Assembly: GCF_009766105.1 (NCBI RefSeq) | Contig: NZ_LMUH01000018.1 | Span: 22,403-86,402 of the forward strand | Reading direction: 5' to 3' | Source: Granulicella sp. S156 | GTDB taxonomy: Bacteria > Acidobacteriota > Terriglobia > Terriglobales > Acidobacteriaceae | DNA: 64,000 bases | Shown: piece after piece, positions 26,249 through 34,569 of the stretch | Layout of the letters: every line of letters starts with the position of its first letter | Numbering within the stretch: the first letter of the stretch is position 1 | Notes under the pieces: generated by a model | The model's input: the letters and a program-made list of their open reading frames with translations, nothing else | Told to the model about the DNA's origin: nothing | Databases searched by the model: none | Translations under genes and position numbers: made by a program

Positions 26249-27019
26249 ATGCCTAAGACCTCACCATCGAAGCAGTCCACCACCGCACCTAGGCCCGTGC
26301 CTCCGGACGCCGTTCGCGTCTGGCGAGGGTTCCGACTCGACACACTCACGTCCTCCGAATTCCTCACCGCACTCGGCACGATTTTCATTCCAGTGACCGT
26401 CCAGTTGCAGCGCCTCTACTTCCTCACCGCCTACCTGCCGACGGTGCTTCCTACCAGCAAGCCGGCCGGCGTTCCCGATGAGATCGCGCTCGTCTTTTAC
26501 GAGAAGCAGCAGTCGTATACGGACACCTCAAAAATCGTCGCCGGCCGCGCGTATTCTTCACTGCACAAAACCGTGTTCGCATTCCCAGCCAGCCTGAGCG
26601 GTTTCCCGGTGTTGCTTGGTCCGACAGTCTCGCTCGATCAACCGTACTTTCTCTTTCAGAACGCGGTCGACTGGCAGCAAGGCTTCACAAAGGTTTTCGT
26701 TGGCGTGCGCCCCGAATCCGTCAGCGTCTCCGACTTCGTTGCGAAACTCACGGCATTCCTGCAAAAGGAACAGAAGCAACCGGCGACTGGTCTCGATGGC
26801 GCCATTGCCTGCGTCTCCAGCCAGTACGTCGTCTACTGGGAGCACTGGCAGACCGAAGCGCAATCCTTGCAGGGATCGATCTCCGACCTGCAACAGCTCG
26901 CCACGAGCGTTCTGCTACAGCACCACACCAGGCAGGCCGTCAACCCGTCGCTGACGGACCACTACGAGGGTCTCAGCAACGTAGAGGGCAAGAGCTATAA
27001 CACCACGTGGAAGGAATAA
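26249..27019 (+). CDS. Orphan hypothetical protein, 256 aa
   Basis: No family recognised. A flexible Ser/Thr/Pro start (1-22) is followed by two parts with a similar strand-helix-strand rhythm: VRVWRGFRLDTLTSSEFLTALG...FLTAYLP...IALVFYEKQ, and FTKVFVGVRPESVSVSDFVAKLTAFLQ...GAIACVSSQYVVYWEHW. This might be a duplicated ferredoxin-like (dimeric alpha/beta barrel) fold, a guess from pattern alone. No signal peptide or membrane segment. The ATG follows GGGAGAG by about 8 bases. It sits alone in a gene-poor stretch, next to a possible gene fragment, which fits a recently gained gene. Confidence 0.65.
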   Translation: MPKTSPSKQSTTAPRPVPPDAVRVWRGFRLDTLTSSEFLTALGTIFIPVTVQLQRLYFLTAYLPTVLPTSKPAGVPDEIALVFYEKQQSYTDTSKIVAGRAYSSLHKTVFAFPASLSGFPVLLGPTVSLDQPYFLFQNAVDWQQGFTKVFVGVRPESVSVSDFVAKLTAFLQKEQKQPATGLDGAIACVSSQYVVYWEHWQTEAQSLQGSISDLQQLATSVLLQHHTRQAVNPSLTDHYEGLSNVEGKSYNTTWKE

Positions 27020-27117
27020 TCGCTGACAGCCCAGACGTCGCCGCGCAGGTCATCGCCAGCGGCGCTTCAGCGCAGGGGTGAACGATGCCTATCTAGCTAG
27101 AAAATATTTCCATTCGC

Positions 27118-27660
27118 TCATGACGGCTCTATGTCCCCAACCAGCTCCCATATTCGCGCGAGATGGTGATCGTCGTGTTCGGCGACAAAGTACAAATGAT
27201 CCACAAGCCGCATCGGTGTCTTCAAACGAGGGTGCGGAATGGCTCCAGACAATAGCGACGAGTCCAGTTCGTTCAAACGCTTCAGCAGCTTCTCCCTTGC
27301 AGCACGGAAGCCGAGCAGGATCTCTTCCAGGGGGCGCGCATTGTGGTTCGCCTCATCGGTCTTGCGATTCTGCAGATCCGTCACGGTGAGTTGATTGCTG
27401 GCTGCCACATAGTCTTCCACTCGCGCCAGCCACAGCGGCTCGAGATCCAGCAGGTGACCGACCTGTTCCTGGGCCGACCACTTCTTCTGCGGCTTCTCGA
27501 TCAGGATTTTGTGAGGACGGCCACGAAACGTCTCTTCCAGCCTGGCCGGAGTGCCGCGCAGACGCGCACACAGATTGGGATACAGCTCCACAGGAAACGT
27601 AAACTCAAACTTGCGCTCAAACCAAAGGGGTATCTGACTCACTAAGTTGCCTTTCTGCAT
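27118..27660 (-). CDS. DinB family protein
   Basis: 180-residue four-helix bundle of the DinB/YfiT superfamily. Metal-binding histidines are visible as VGHLLDLE in helix 2 and VAEHDDHHLARI in the last helix, the standard three-His pattern. Family members include metal-dependent thiol transferases (bacillithiol or mycothiol S-transferases). Given ypdA at 18.4 kb, a bacillithiol S-transferase is one possible role; this is inference. Single gene, with an inverted-repeat element upstream. Confidence 0.85.
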   Translation of the reverse strand: MQKGNLVSQIPLWFERKFEFTFPVELYPNLCARLRGTPARLEETFRGRPHKILIEKPQKKWSAQEQVGHLLDLEPLWLARVEDYVAASNQLTVTDLQNRKTDEANHNARPLEEILLGFRAAREKLLKRLNELDSSLLSGAIPHPRLKTPMRLVDHLYFVAEHDDHHLARIWELVGDIEPS

Positions 27661-27721
27661 TGCCTATTCAACAATCCTAGGGCACGTCATCAACTCTTGC
27701 CATCGTTCCACAGAAAAGCCC

Positions 27722-27841
27722 TGACGCAACGGTCGCGACGGTTCGCAAAGGAACGCGATGGCATTTGTATTTGGGAAAAATGCTCGCCCTAAGCACTACA
27801 ACCGTTGCGTATCGTCGCGAACCATTGCGACCGTTGCGTCA
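27722..27841. repeat. 120-bp element with near-perfect 25-bp terminal inverted repeats
   Basis: The left arm 27722-27746 (begins TGACGCAACGGTCGC) matches the complement of 27817-27841 at 23 of 25 positions. The interior carries a further ACCGTTGCGT copy at about 27801-27810. It lies between the DinB gene and the MarR-GNAT gene and contains no coding frame of note. It differs in sequence from the elements at 7.8, 54.8 and 57.7 kb. Confidence 0.8.
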
Positions 27842-27904
27842 AAGCTTTTGTCATATAACCTGGCTCGCCACCTCATCGTTGTGCTGGGATAGATGCCGAG
27901 CGCA

Positions 27905-28816
27905 TCACTCCCGAGGAGTGATGTTTTTACGAAGGAAGACGGTCGCCTGTGGGTTGTCGTTATAGCGTTCGCACGAAACGTACCCTCGTCTCCGATAGAG
28001 AGCGATGGCAACTTTCAAATCGTCATAACTATCCAGGTAGATCCACCGCAGACCCTGGTCGCGCGCAAAATCTTCCTGGGCATCCAGCAGCTTTTCTGCA
28101 ATGCGATGCCCCCGGCTTGCAGGCTGTACATAGAGCCTCTTGCACTCTCCGGCGAACGGAATGGATGCGAGCTTTCTCAGCACGACACACCCAACAGCCT
28201 CTTCTTCCAGATAGGCGAGCCACACGCCGGAACAAGGGTCGTCGATGATCCTCTGAATCGCTTCGGGAGTGTCCCGCTGGACGACGTGAACTGCGTCGTA
28301 ATATTCCTGCAGCAATCGAATCGCGTCGTCGTTGGACTTGGATAAGCGAACGATTCGAACCGAACCTCCCTTAGCTTCGCTCAGGATGGAGCGAACCTTA
28401 GCGAGCGAATCCAACAGCACAGCGCGGTCCGTTGAGCTTACATTCGCCAGCAGCCCTTGTATCTGGAGCGCCGACTGCTCGTTCAGCCACGCCACCGTGT
28501 TCTCTCCCGCAGGCGAGAGCGTAAGCAGCTTCTCCCGGCCATCCTGCCTGGAGGCCGTCTGCCGCACCAGCTTTCGCTTGGCGAGCAGAGCAAGACTTCG
28601 GCTGATGTATCCGGCATTCAGTCCAAGAGTCTCCCGCAAGGAGGACGCCGTCAGCCCGGGACGAGCTCCAATCTCGTACAGGATGCGAGCTTCTGTCAGA
28701 GAGAGGTCCCCGTCGAGATGTCGCTTCCGCAGCAGGCCTAAGCGCGCCGTGTAGAAACGATTGAACTCCCGAACCGCGGAGATCTGCTCCTCTTCCTGGA
28801 GATTGCTGACCGTCAT
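27905..28816 (-). CDS. MarR regulator fused to GNAT acetyltransferase
   Basis: 303 residues. An N-terminal MarR-type winged helix (about 15-145; SLTEARILYEIGARPGLTASSLRETLGLNAGYISRSL is the recognition region) is joined to a C-terminal GNAT acetyltransferase (about 160-300; GCVVLRKL, then ECKRLYVQPASRGHRIAEKLL with the R/Q-x-x-G-x-G/A-like acetyl-CoA loop). Such fusions are widespread and are thought to sense a small molecule and modify it. A perfect palindrome 18 bases upstream is the likely autoregulatory operator. The efflux operon ends just upstream on the same strand. Confidence 0.9.
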   Translation of the reverse strand: MTVSNLQEEEQISAVREFNRFYTARLGLLRKRHLDGDLSLTEARILYEIGARPGLTASSLRETLGLNAGYISRSLALLAKRKLVRQTASRQDGREKLLTLSPAGENTVAWLNEQSALQIQGLLANVSSTDRAVLLDSLAKVRSILSEAKGGSVRIVRLSKSNDDAIRLLQEYYDAVHVVQRDTPEAIQRIIDDPCSGVWLAYLEEEAVGCVVLRKLASIPFAGECKRLYVQPASRGHRIAEKLLDAQEDFARDQGLRWIYLDSYDDLKVAIALYRRRGYVSCERYNDNPQATVFLRKNITPRE

Positions 28817-28833
28817 GGATAGAGTTTAAACGC

Positions 28834-28858
28834 AAATAGTTGCCAAAAGCAACTATTT
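28834..28858. promoter_or_regulatory. Putative MarR operator upstream of the MarR-GNAT gene
   Basis: AAATAGTTGC (28834-28843) and its exact complement (28849-28858) are separated by 5 bases, 18 bases before the start codon. The TAGTTGC-N5-GCAACTA form and spacing are typical of MarR-family sites, so autoregulation is likely. Confidence 0.65.
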
Positions 28859-28956
28859 AAGCCGCCCCTATCGGCTGATTCCGGCAGGCCGTTTTACGGC
28901 ACAGTCCAACAGAATGCCCTTCTGTTCTTCATGCCGGGATTCGCTAAACATAGCGT

Positions 28957-31029
28957 CTACGCCAGCGTCCTGAGACGCGATACGACCATCTCCAGCTCGC
29001 AGTAGCGATCGACCGTGTTTCGAGCGAATTCGCCATAAATGGGATGGTTCAGAAGCGAGGCATCGACCAGAGAGTGGGGGGCGATCAAAGCGAACTCCGT
29101 TTTGTTGACAGTGGCTTTCGCCATCGTATCCATGCCTTCCGCCATCCTGCTCCGCATCGCAATCAGTTCGGGGCGCTTGAGGAAGTCGAGATCTTCTTCG
29201 CGGTGAAGAACTGCAAACTGATTCCAGAAGAAAGCGACCAAAGTCAGCGAAGCATTGAGAATCATCTCGCTGGAGAGGAGATGTTGTTTCACATCGACGC
29301 CGAACTCGTACTCCACCGTTTCGCTCATGGTTCGGACAGTACCCACTGTTTTGCCGATCCGATCGCGCAGGGCATCGGCCTGCTGTCGAAGTTCGCGGAG
29401 ATTGCTGGTCGAGTTGGTCATCCGCAGATACTCTGCCGCAATGTCCATCATGGAGGCCAGCGAGCCTCGCATCGCCGTCACAGTGCGCACCGGCCAGAGC
29501 AGGTCGAAGACGAAGGCCATGACCACGAGCGCCAGCAGGATGCCGATGAGACGGTCGCGCGCCGGAGCGAGCTGAATCGGTGCGCTGAAACCCTCGAAGG
29601 CTACGATGTAGAACGCAAACGCGATCTGCAGCCCCACATAGTTGAACTGGCGTCCAGCCGCCCACCACGCTGAAAGCATCGCGATGGCGGCGATGAGCAG
29701 GACCAGCGAGGTGATGGAATCCATGTGTGGGAAGAGGTAGATCGTGGCTCCCAGTCCCAGAATGAGGCCGCCGATGATAGCGCCAACGAGGCGGAAGATG
29801 AGTTTCTGCTTGATGGCTCCGCTGGTGCTGAGGCCGGAGATCACAACCGTGATGACGGAGGTGGATATGCCCGGCCAGTCCACGGCGCGGACAATGATGT
29901 AGCAGATCGTAGCGCACAAGCTGAGTTTCAGCGCAAAGGCGACGGTCTCCTTCCGCGTGAAAGCACCGGGAATAAAGAGAGGCACTTTGCTAGACGGCAA
30001 CGCAACCAGCTCTTTGTCTTTCTCCCCTGCGATATCTGCGGGCATGGAGAGAATGGCGTGCAGGTTTTCGTCGACGCGGTCGAGAAGATTGATGGACCCT
30101 ACAAACTTTTGTTCCTCCAGCTCCTCGGGCGTTGGTCGAATGTCATGGATCAGGTCAAGGCAGAGTGCGGCGATGTGGCCGCAGCGCCGTTGCAGCTCAG
30201 GATCCGAGACCGCGATGTTTTGCGTTCCGAAGGCGGCGGAGACATCCATCAACTGCGCGAGCATGGTGATGCGAACGCGCGTCCCAATGGGCAGCGCGCC
30301 TGGATCGAGTTTTCGGTCGACGATGATGTTGTAGAGCTGCAGCATCCCGTTTTGTCCGGAGGCGGCGAGACGCGAAACGCCGATAACAGCGGGTACGAGT
30401 TGCTCCCGCGAAGCTCCTTGGGCATAGAGCGAGAACATCTTGCTCAGTGCCTCGTAGCGAATCCTGCGCTGTTTCTGCAGCTCTGCGGCAGGATTCCTGA
30501 CTCCAAAGCAATATTCCACGGCGACCGAACACAGAACCGCAACCGACACCGTTCCGATGATGTAGAGCGACTGCTTGACGAGAAAGCCGGACGGGGCATG
30601 GGTCTCCCAGAATGCGATCAGCGTGCAGTAGATGAACCCCCAGGTGGAGGCCAGCACTGTGATGTTCGTGGAGAGCATCAACATTCCGGAGAGGAAGACG
30701 ACGATCGAGACGCTCAGCAGCCGCGCCATGGGATTGTTGTCCGAAAGGGCAACGACTGCGATGACGGTAGCCACCGTAAAGGCGAACGCCACTACGGAAA
30801 AGAGCCCGGAGCGCAGAGAGACAGAAGGTGAGTCACGCCCCACGAGAAAGACGAAGTAAAGACCTATCGAGGCAGAAGGCATCCTCAAGGTCATTAGAAG
30901 AAGGAGCGTGATGACGGTGGAGAGAACAATGCGCAGGGAACTGTTCAGCCGTCCTGGTGTCGGCTGCAGGTCTTGCCAGAAGCGATCGACCCATGTACTC
31001 AGGCTTGCAGTTCCGGGGCTTGCGGCCAT
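28957..31029 (-). CDS. FUSC-family inner-membrane efflux protein (MdtO/aromatic acid exporter type)
   Basis: 690 residues with two blocks of about six membrane helices (roughly 30-175 and 375-530) separated and followed by helical cytoplasmic domains, the architecture of FUSC/YccS/MdtO proteins. The second block includes SVITVVISGLSTSGAIKQKLIFRLVGAIIGGL-type helix sequence. In E. coli, MdtO acts with MdtN and MdtP in drug efflux. Here it starts 4 bases after the HlyD gene stop codon and is last of a four-gene operon. Length matches MdtO (about 680). Confidence 0.88.
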   Translation of the reverse strand: MAASPGTASLSTWVDRFWQDLQPTPGRLNSSLRIVLSTVITLLLLMTLRMPSASIGLYFVFLVGRDSPSVSLRSGLFSVVAFAFTVATVIAVVALSDNNPMARLLSVSIVVFLSGMLMLSTNITVLASTWGFIYCTLIAFWETHAPSGFLVKQSLYIIGTVSVAVLCSVAVEYCFGVRNPAAELQKQRRIRYEALSKMFSLYAQGASREQLVPAVIGVSRLAASGQNGMLQLYNIIVDRKLDPGALPIGTRVRITMLAQLMDVSAAFGTQNIAVSDPELQRRCGHIAALCLDLIHDIRPTPEELEEQKFVGSINLLDRVDENLHAILSMPADIAGEKDKELVALPSSKVPLFIPGAFTRKETVAFALKLSLCATICYIIVRAVDWPGISTSVITVVISGLSTSGAIKQKLIFRLVGAIIGGLILGLGATIYLFPHMDSITSLVLLIAAIAMLSAWWAAGRQFNYVGLQIAFAFYIVAFEGFSAPIQLAPARDRLIGILLALVVMAFVFDLLWPVRTVTAMRGSLASMMDIAAEYLRMTNSTSNLRELRQQADALRDRIGKTVGTVRTMSETVEYEFGVDVKQHLLSSEMILNASLTLVAFFWNQFAVLHREEDLDFLKRPELIAMRSRMAEGMDTMAKATVNKTEFALIAPHSLVDASLLNHPIYGEFARNTVDRYCELEMVVSRLRTLA

Positions 31030-31033
31030 GCTT

Positions 31034-32233
31034 CTACCTCACGACCGTAACGGCTGTGGCTCCAATGCGGAACAGGTTCGGATCGGGATCGTCGATGTGG
31101 ATACGGACAGGAAATCTTGCAGAGAGATGCACCCAGTTGAGCGTGCGCTCGATGTTGGGCAGGCCGCCGGCTACGCTGCCGTCTTCGGGAAAGACACCGT
31201 AGCCGATGCTCTCCACGTGGCCTCCGAACTTGCGGTCGGGGTGCCCCATCACGTAGACGTCGACATGCGAGCCCAGGTGGATGTTCTTCAGCTTGGACTC
31301 ACGATAGTTGGCGACGACGTACCAGTTGCGGCTATCGATCAGAGTGAATATCGGAGCGCCAGGACGGGCGTAAGCGCCTTCGGAGATATTCATGTTGGTG
31401 ACATAGGCATCGAAGGGAGCGAGCACACGCGTGCGCTCAAGATCGAGCCGCGCGCTGTCTACCTTGGCCGCCTTGGCCGGCCTCTGTGCCAGCAAGGTCT
31501 CTACGCGGTCCACCGTGTGGACGGCCTGTCCCAGTCGAGCCTGCGACTCGACGGCCGTGTTCCCGGCTTGTTCGTGCTGCAGTATGGCCTGGTTGAGCGA
31601 AGCCTGTGACTGAAGGAGTGCAGCCTGGGATTCGTCGTAGTTTCCCTGGGCGATTCGCACAGCGGTGTTGGCCTGGTCGACCTGGTCTACCGTGACGTAC
31701 TGTTTTTGCAGCAAGGGCTGGATACGATTGAGGTCGTTGGTTGCGTACTTCAACCTGGCCTCGGCAGCCGCACTGGCTGCCTGAGCGCGGGTGACAGCGG
31801 CTTTGGCCAGATCGATGCTGCTGCTGGCGGTTTGAATGCCTGTGCGTGAGACATGGAGCGCAGCGCCAGCCGCGTCAACAGCGCTGTTCTGCGCAGCGAT
31901 CTTGCGGTTCTCGTCGATGATCTGCTGCTCGAGCAGCTCCTGATCCGCCAGCGCCTGCTGCAGCGCATACTCATAGGGGCGTGGGTCGATGACGAAGAGA
32001 AGGCCACCCTTCTTCACGAAGTCGTTGTCCTTGATGGGCAGCTCGACGAGTCGTCCGCTGACCTCCGGCGCGATCTCAATGTAATTGGCCCATACATTGG
32101 CGTCGTCGGTTCGCGGATGGAGATCGACCTGATAGATGGACAGCAGAAGAGTGAATGCCGCAGCGACGACAACGCCGATGAGAATCCAGCGGCCGAGTCG
32201 TTTGCGAGGAGTGCTTTGCGTCTCTTGATCCAT
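31034..32233 (-). CDS. HlyD/EmrA-type membrane fusion protein (MdtN-like)
   Basis: 399 residues: one N-terminal membrane helix (WILIGVVVAAAFTLLLSIYQV), a biotinyl-lipoyl half (TDDANVWANYIEIAPEVSGRLVELPIKDNDFVKKGGLLFVIDP), a long alpha-hairpin coiled coil (about 95-240), then the second lipoyl half and a beta barrel (APFDAYVTNMNISEGAYARPGAPIFTLID). It bridges the FUSC protein and the TolC-like channel across the periplasm. It follows ytcA by 9 bases. Confidence 0.9.
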   Translation of the reverse strand: MDQETQSTPRKRLGRWILIGVVVAAAFTLLLSIYQVDLHPRTDDANVWANYIEIAPEVSGRLVELPIKDNDFVKKGGLLFVIDPRPYEYALQQALADQELLEQQIIDENRKIAAQNSAVDAAGAALHVSRTGIQTASSSIDLAKAAVTRAQAASAAAEARLKYATNDLNRIQPLLQKQYVTVDQVDQANTAVRIAQGNYDESQAALLQSQASLNQAILQHEQAGNTAVESQARLGQAVHTVDRVETLLAQRPAKAAKVDSARLDLERTRVLAPFDAYVTNMNISEGAYARPGAPIFTLIDSRNWYVVANYRESKLKNIHLGSHVDVYVMGHPDRKFGGHVESIGYGVFPEDGSVAGGLPNIERTLNWVHLSARFPVRIHIDDPDPNLFRIGATAVTVVR

Positions 32234-32242
32234 AGGATGTCC

Positions 32243-32503
32243 TTAGCGAAAGAAGATCAACCACAGCAGGCAGCTGAACAGGATGACCAGGGCGGGGTAG
32301 AAGAGAGCGACCGGCCCGATCTCCGACTCGAATTTGTAACGCAGCAATACCAGCCGCACGATGCACGCGAGAACGATGGCGATGGTGAGGCACACCATCC
32401 AGACGGGGAAGAAAGAGCCGATGATATCGACCGACGGCGCACGGCCGCAGCCGGTGCAAAGCAGACAGATCGTTGAAGCGAAGATCAGAGTTCTTCGGGT
32501 CAT
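32243..32503 (-). CDS. YtcA-family small lipoprotein
   Basis: 86 residues. A signal sequence ends in LLCTGC (lipobox with Cys19), followed by two membrane helices (FFPVWMVCLTIAIVLACIVRLVLL and a second ending LLWLIFF). Composition, size and position between the outer-membrane channel and the HlyD gene match E. coli YtcA, encoded beside mdtNOP. Its ATG overlaps the TolC-like gene stop codon (ATGA), which points to translational coupling. Role unknown; probably a small accessory subunit of the pump. Confidence 0.82.
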   Translation of the reverse strand: MTRRTLIFASTICLLCTGCGRAPSVDIIGSFFPVWMVCLTIAIVLACIVRLVLLRYKFESEIGPVALFYPALVILFSCLLWLIFFR

Positions 32504-34068
32504 CGTGGTTGGCCATCCTGAGGTTGCGTAGTTGATGCCGGGGTTGATGTTGTTGCTGTCTTCGTTGCGGGTGGCAGCGGCCGCAGCAGGTTGCCGGTGC
32601 TGAACTCCAGGTCGACGGCTTCGAGAAAGAGCTGTGAACGAGCCGAGACGCCGGAGGAACGAGCTTGCGCCAACTGTCTCTCAGCGGTCACGACGTCGAT
32701 AAGGTTCTTCACTCCATATTTGTAGGCTTCGAGCGAGGCCGAGTAGGAGGAGTTGGCGGAATCGAGGAGAGCCACGGCCGCCTGCTGTTTTCGAAGCGCA
32801 GACCGGAAGGCGATGTAGGCTGTCCAGACTTCGCGTGTGGTCTGGTCGCGCTTCTCGCGCAACTCGTCCTGAGCCTCTCGCTTCCTCGATCGGGCAGCGG
32901 CGAGTTCGTTCTTGCGTGCGCCTCCGTCAAACAGCCGCCACTCCACGGCCAGCTCTGCCGACCAGGTTGGCTCGCTTGCATTGCCCAGCTGGCCATAGTC
33001 AGCAGTAGGCCAGACGGAGGTCTGCGCTGCGTTGGCCGAGAGGGAGATCTTCGGAAGGTACTCGGACTTCGCGGCGCGAATAGCATCGTCGGCCGCTCGT
33101 ATCTCCGCAACCTGCGCCATCAAGTCGGGACGGTCCGCCATGGCGCGTTTGATCAACTCGTCGATCGGTAGGGTCAGCGCATCGGGAAGAGGAGCATTCT
33201 TCTGTCCGTCGATGGTGATATCCGGTGAAGGCTCGACGCCGAGCTCTTCCGTCAGGGTTACGCGCGCAATCTTCTCGTCGCCGTCGGCTGATTCCAGGTC
33301 GAAGACCGCTTGCGAGGTCTCTGCGCGTGCATTCAAGACGTCAGGCAGTGTGGAGCGCCCATTGAGGAGCTGTGCTTCGGCGGCATCCTGGGTGGTTTGA
33401 GCGGTCTTCAGCGTCTGTCGTGCAGCCTCAAGCCGTTCCTGTTGCGTGAGAAGTTTGTAGTACGCGCTGGCGACGGCGAAGGCAACCTGCTGGTTCGCCT
33501 GGATGAAGTTGGCGCCGGCGGCCAGCTTCTCAGCCGTCGCGGCATCTACCTTCGCCTCGCGTTTGCCGAAGTCGAAGATGAGGTAGTCCAGCGTAACCTC
33601 GGGCACGACTGCCGGGACTTCCACCATGTTGTAGCCACGGGGAGAGAGAGGCTTTGGAAAAGGATTGACGATGCGCTCGTCTGCAAAAGCTGCGACTCCT
33701 GCAAGGACAGGGAAGTAGGCGCTCTTCGCGACCCCGAGCTCTTCGGCCTTCTGCTTGGCATGTTCCCAGACGATGCGGGTATGGGGATTGTTGTGCTCGG
33801 CGATGTCGATCAACTCGGCCAGGGTGTAGGAGTGGGCCGGATCAAGCTGGGCGACTCCATCCAGAGGAATCGCATGCGCGGCGCAGTCAGCTGCGGCGCT
33901 CGGCGTTGAGGCGGTGCCAGCGCATTGAGCCTGTGTGCTCGTAGGGCTGAGGCAGGTGAAGGCGAGAAGAACCCCCCATAACGGCAGGCACGGTCTGCGC
34001 TGTTCTAGACGCGCAGTCAAGTGCGAGTAACGCGTGATTAAGCTTCGCGCGATGGCTCGTATCAACAC
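32500..34068 (-). CDS. TolC-family outer-membrane efflux channel (MdtP-like)
   Basis: About 522 residues. Signal peptide CLPLWGVLLAFTCLSPTSTQAQ, then two repeats of the TolC alpha-helical barrel domain: the first starting YTLAELIDIAEHNNPHTRIVWE and the second DELIKRAMADRPDLMAQVAEIRAADDAIRAAKSEYLPKISL. A Thr/Pro-rich tail ends the protein. I place the start at GTG 34066-34068 because GGGGGAA lies 7 bases upstream; ATG 34087-34089 and a longer frame to 34128 are possible but lack a ribosome site. First gene of the operon tolC-ytcA-hlyD-FUSC. Confidence 0.87.
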   Translation of the reverse strand: MLIRAIARSLITRYSHLTARLEQRRPCLPLWGVLLAFTCLSPTSTQAQCAGTASTPSAAADCAAHAIPLDGVAQLDPAHSYTLAELIDIAEHNNPHTRIVWEHAKQKAEELGVAKSAYFPVLAGVAAFADERIVNPFPKPLSPRGYNMVEVPAVVPEVTLDYLIFDFGKREAKVDAATAEKLAAGANFIQANQQVAFAVASAYYKLLTQQERLEAARQTLKTAQTTQDAAEAQLLNGRSTLPDVLNARAETSQAVFDLESADGDEKIARVTLTEELGVEPSPDITIDGQKNAPLPDALTLPIDELIKRAMADRPDLMAQVAEIRAADDAIRAAKSEYLPKISLSANAAQTSVWPTADYGQLGNASEPTWSAELAVEWRLFDGGARKNELAAARSRKREAQDELREKRDQTTREVWTAYIAFRSALRKQQAAVALLDSANSSYSASLEAYKYGVKNLIDVVTAERQLAQARSSGVSARSQLFLEAVDLEFSTGNLLRPLPPATKTATTSTPASTTQPQDGQPR

Positions 34069-34240
34069 AAAGCATTCCCCCAGATCCATGTAGAGTGCAT
34101 CATAGCCAACACTCACCTCAAAACCCAATTGCGACTACATAACGAAGAAGAATTTTTCTTAATGCGGGCCGCGAAGAGCCCTCTCGGGGGGCGTATCTGG
34201 GGCTGGTTGACAGGCAGTGGCAACCATGAAATCTTGTGTG

Positions 34241-34252
34241 TGAAACGATTCA
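34241..34252. promoter_or_regulatory. LacI-type operator candidate, site 1
   Basis: TGAAACGATTCA is a 12-base near-palindrome with a central CG, the hallmark of LacI-family sites, found in the 500-base gap between the efflux operon and the nucleoside gene cluster. It resembles site 2 at 43346. The rest of the gap (34069-34569) shows AT-rich promoter-like sequence and no gene. Confidence 0.5.
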
Positions 34253-34569
34253 TAAAAACTTAATATCGGATACCCTTTGGAGCCATTTCTTCTACCGTAA
34301 ATAATGAGCGACAGATTCAATCCGTCTTTAAGTATTTGTTTTTAGGAACGTTTCTCTATGTATTGGGCGTGGATCGATCTTGCGGATTCCGGTTTTTTGA
34401 ACGATGGGTCAAGATGTATAACTAGTCCACACCTATAGGGAATAGTTCTAAATGTAGGCACTGCTCGCTGATTTCACGTTTGAGCAGCACAATTGCATAA
34501 CTGGAACCAGTCTCGGATTTCGATGATGCTGGTATAAGCTGACGCGTTTCTAGAGGAAGTTGTCTCTTT

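Noticed and set aside
29725-30831. 368-codon frame opposite the FUSC gene
   Set aside because: Charged, low-complexity product with no ribosome site; FUSC on the other strand has clear membrane helices.
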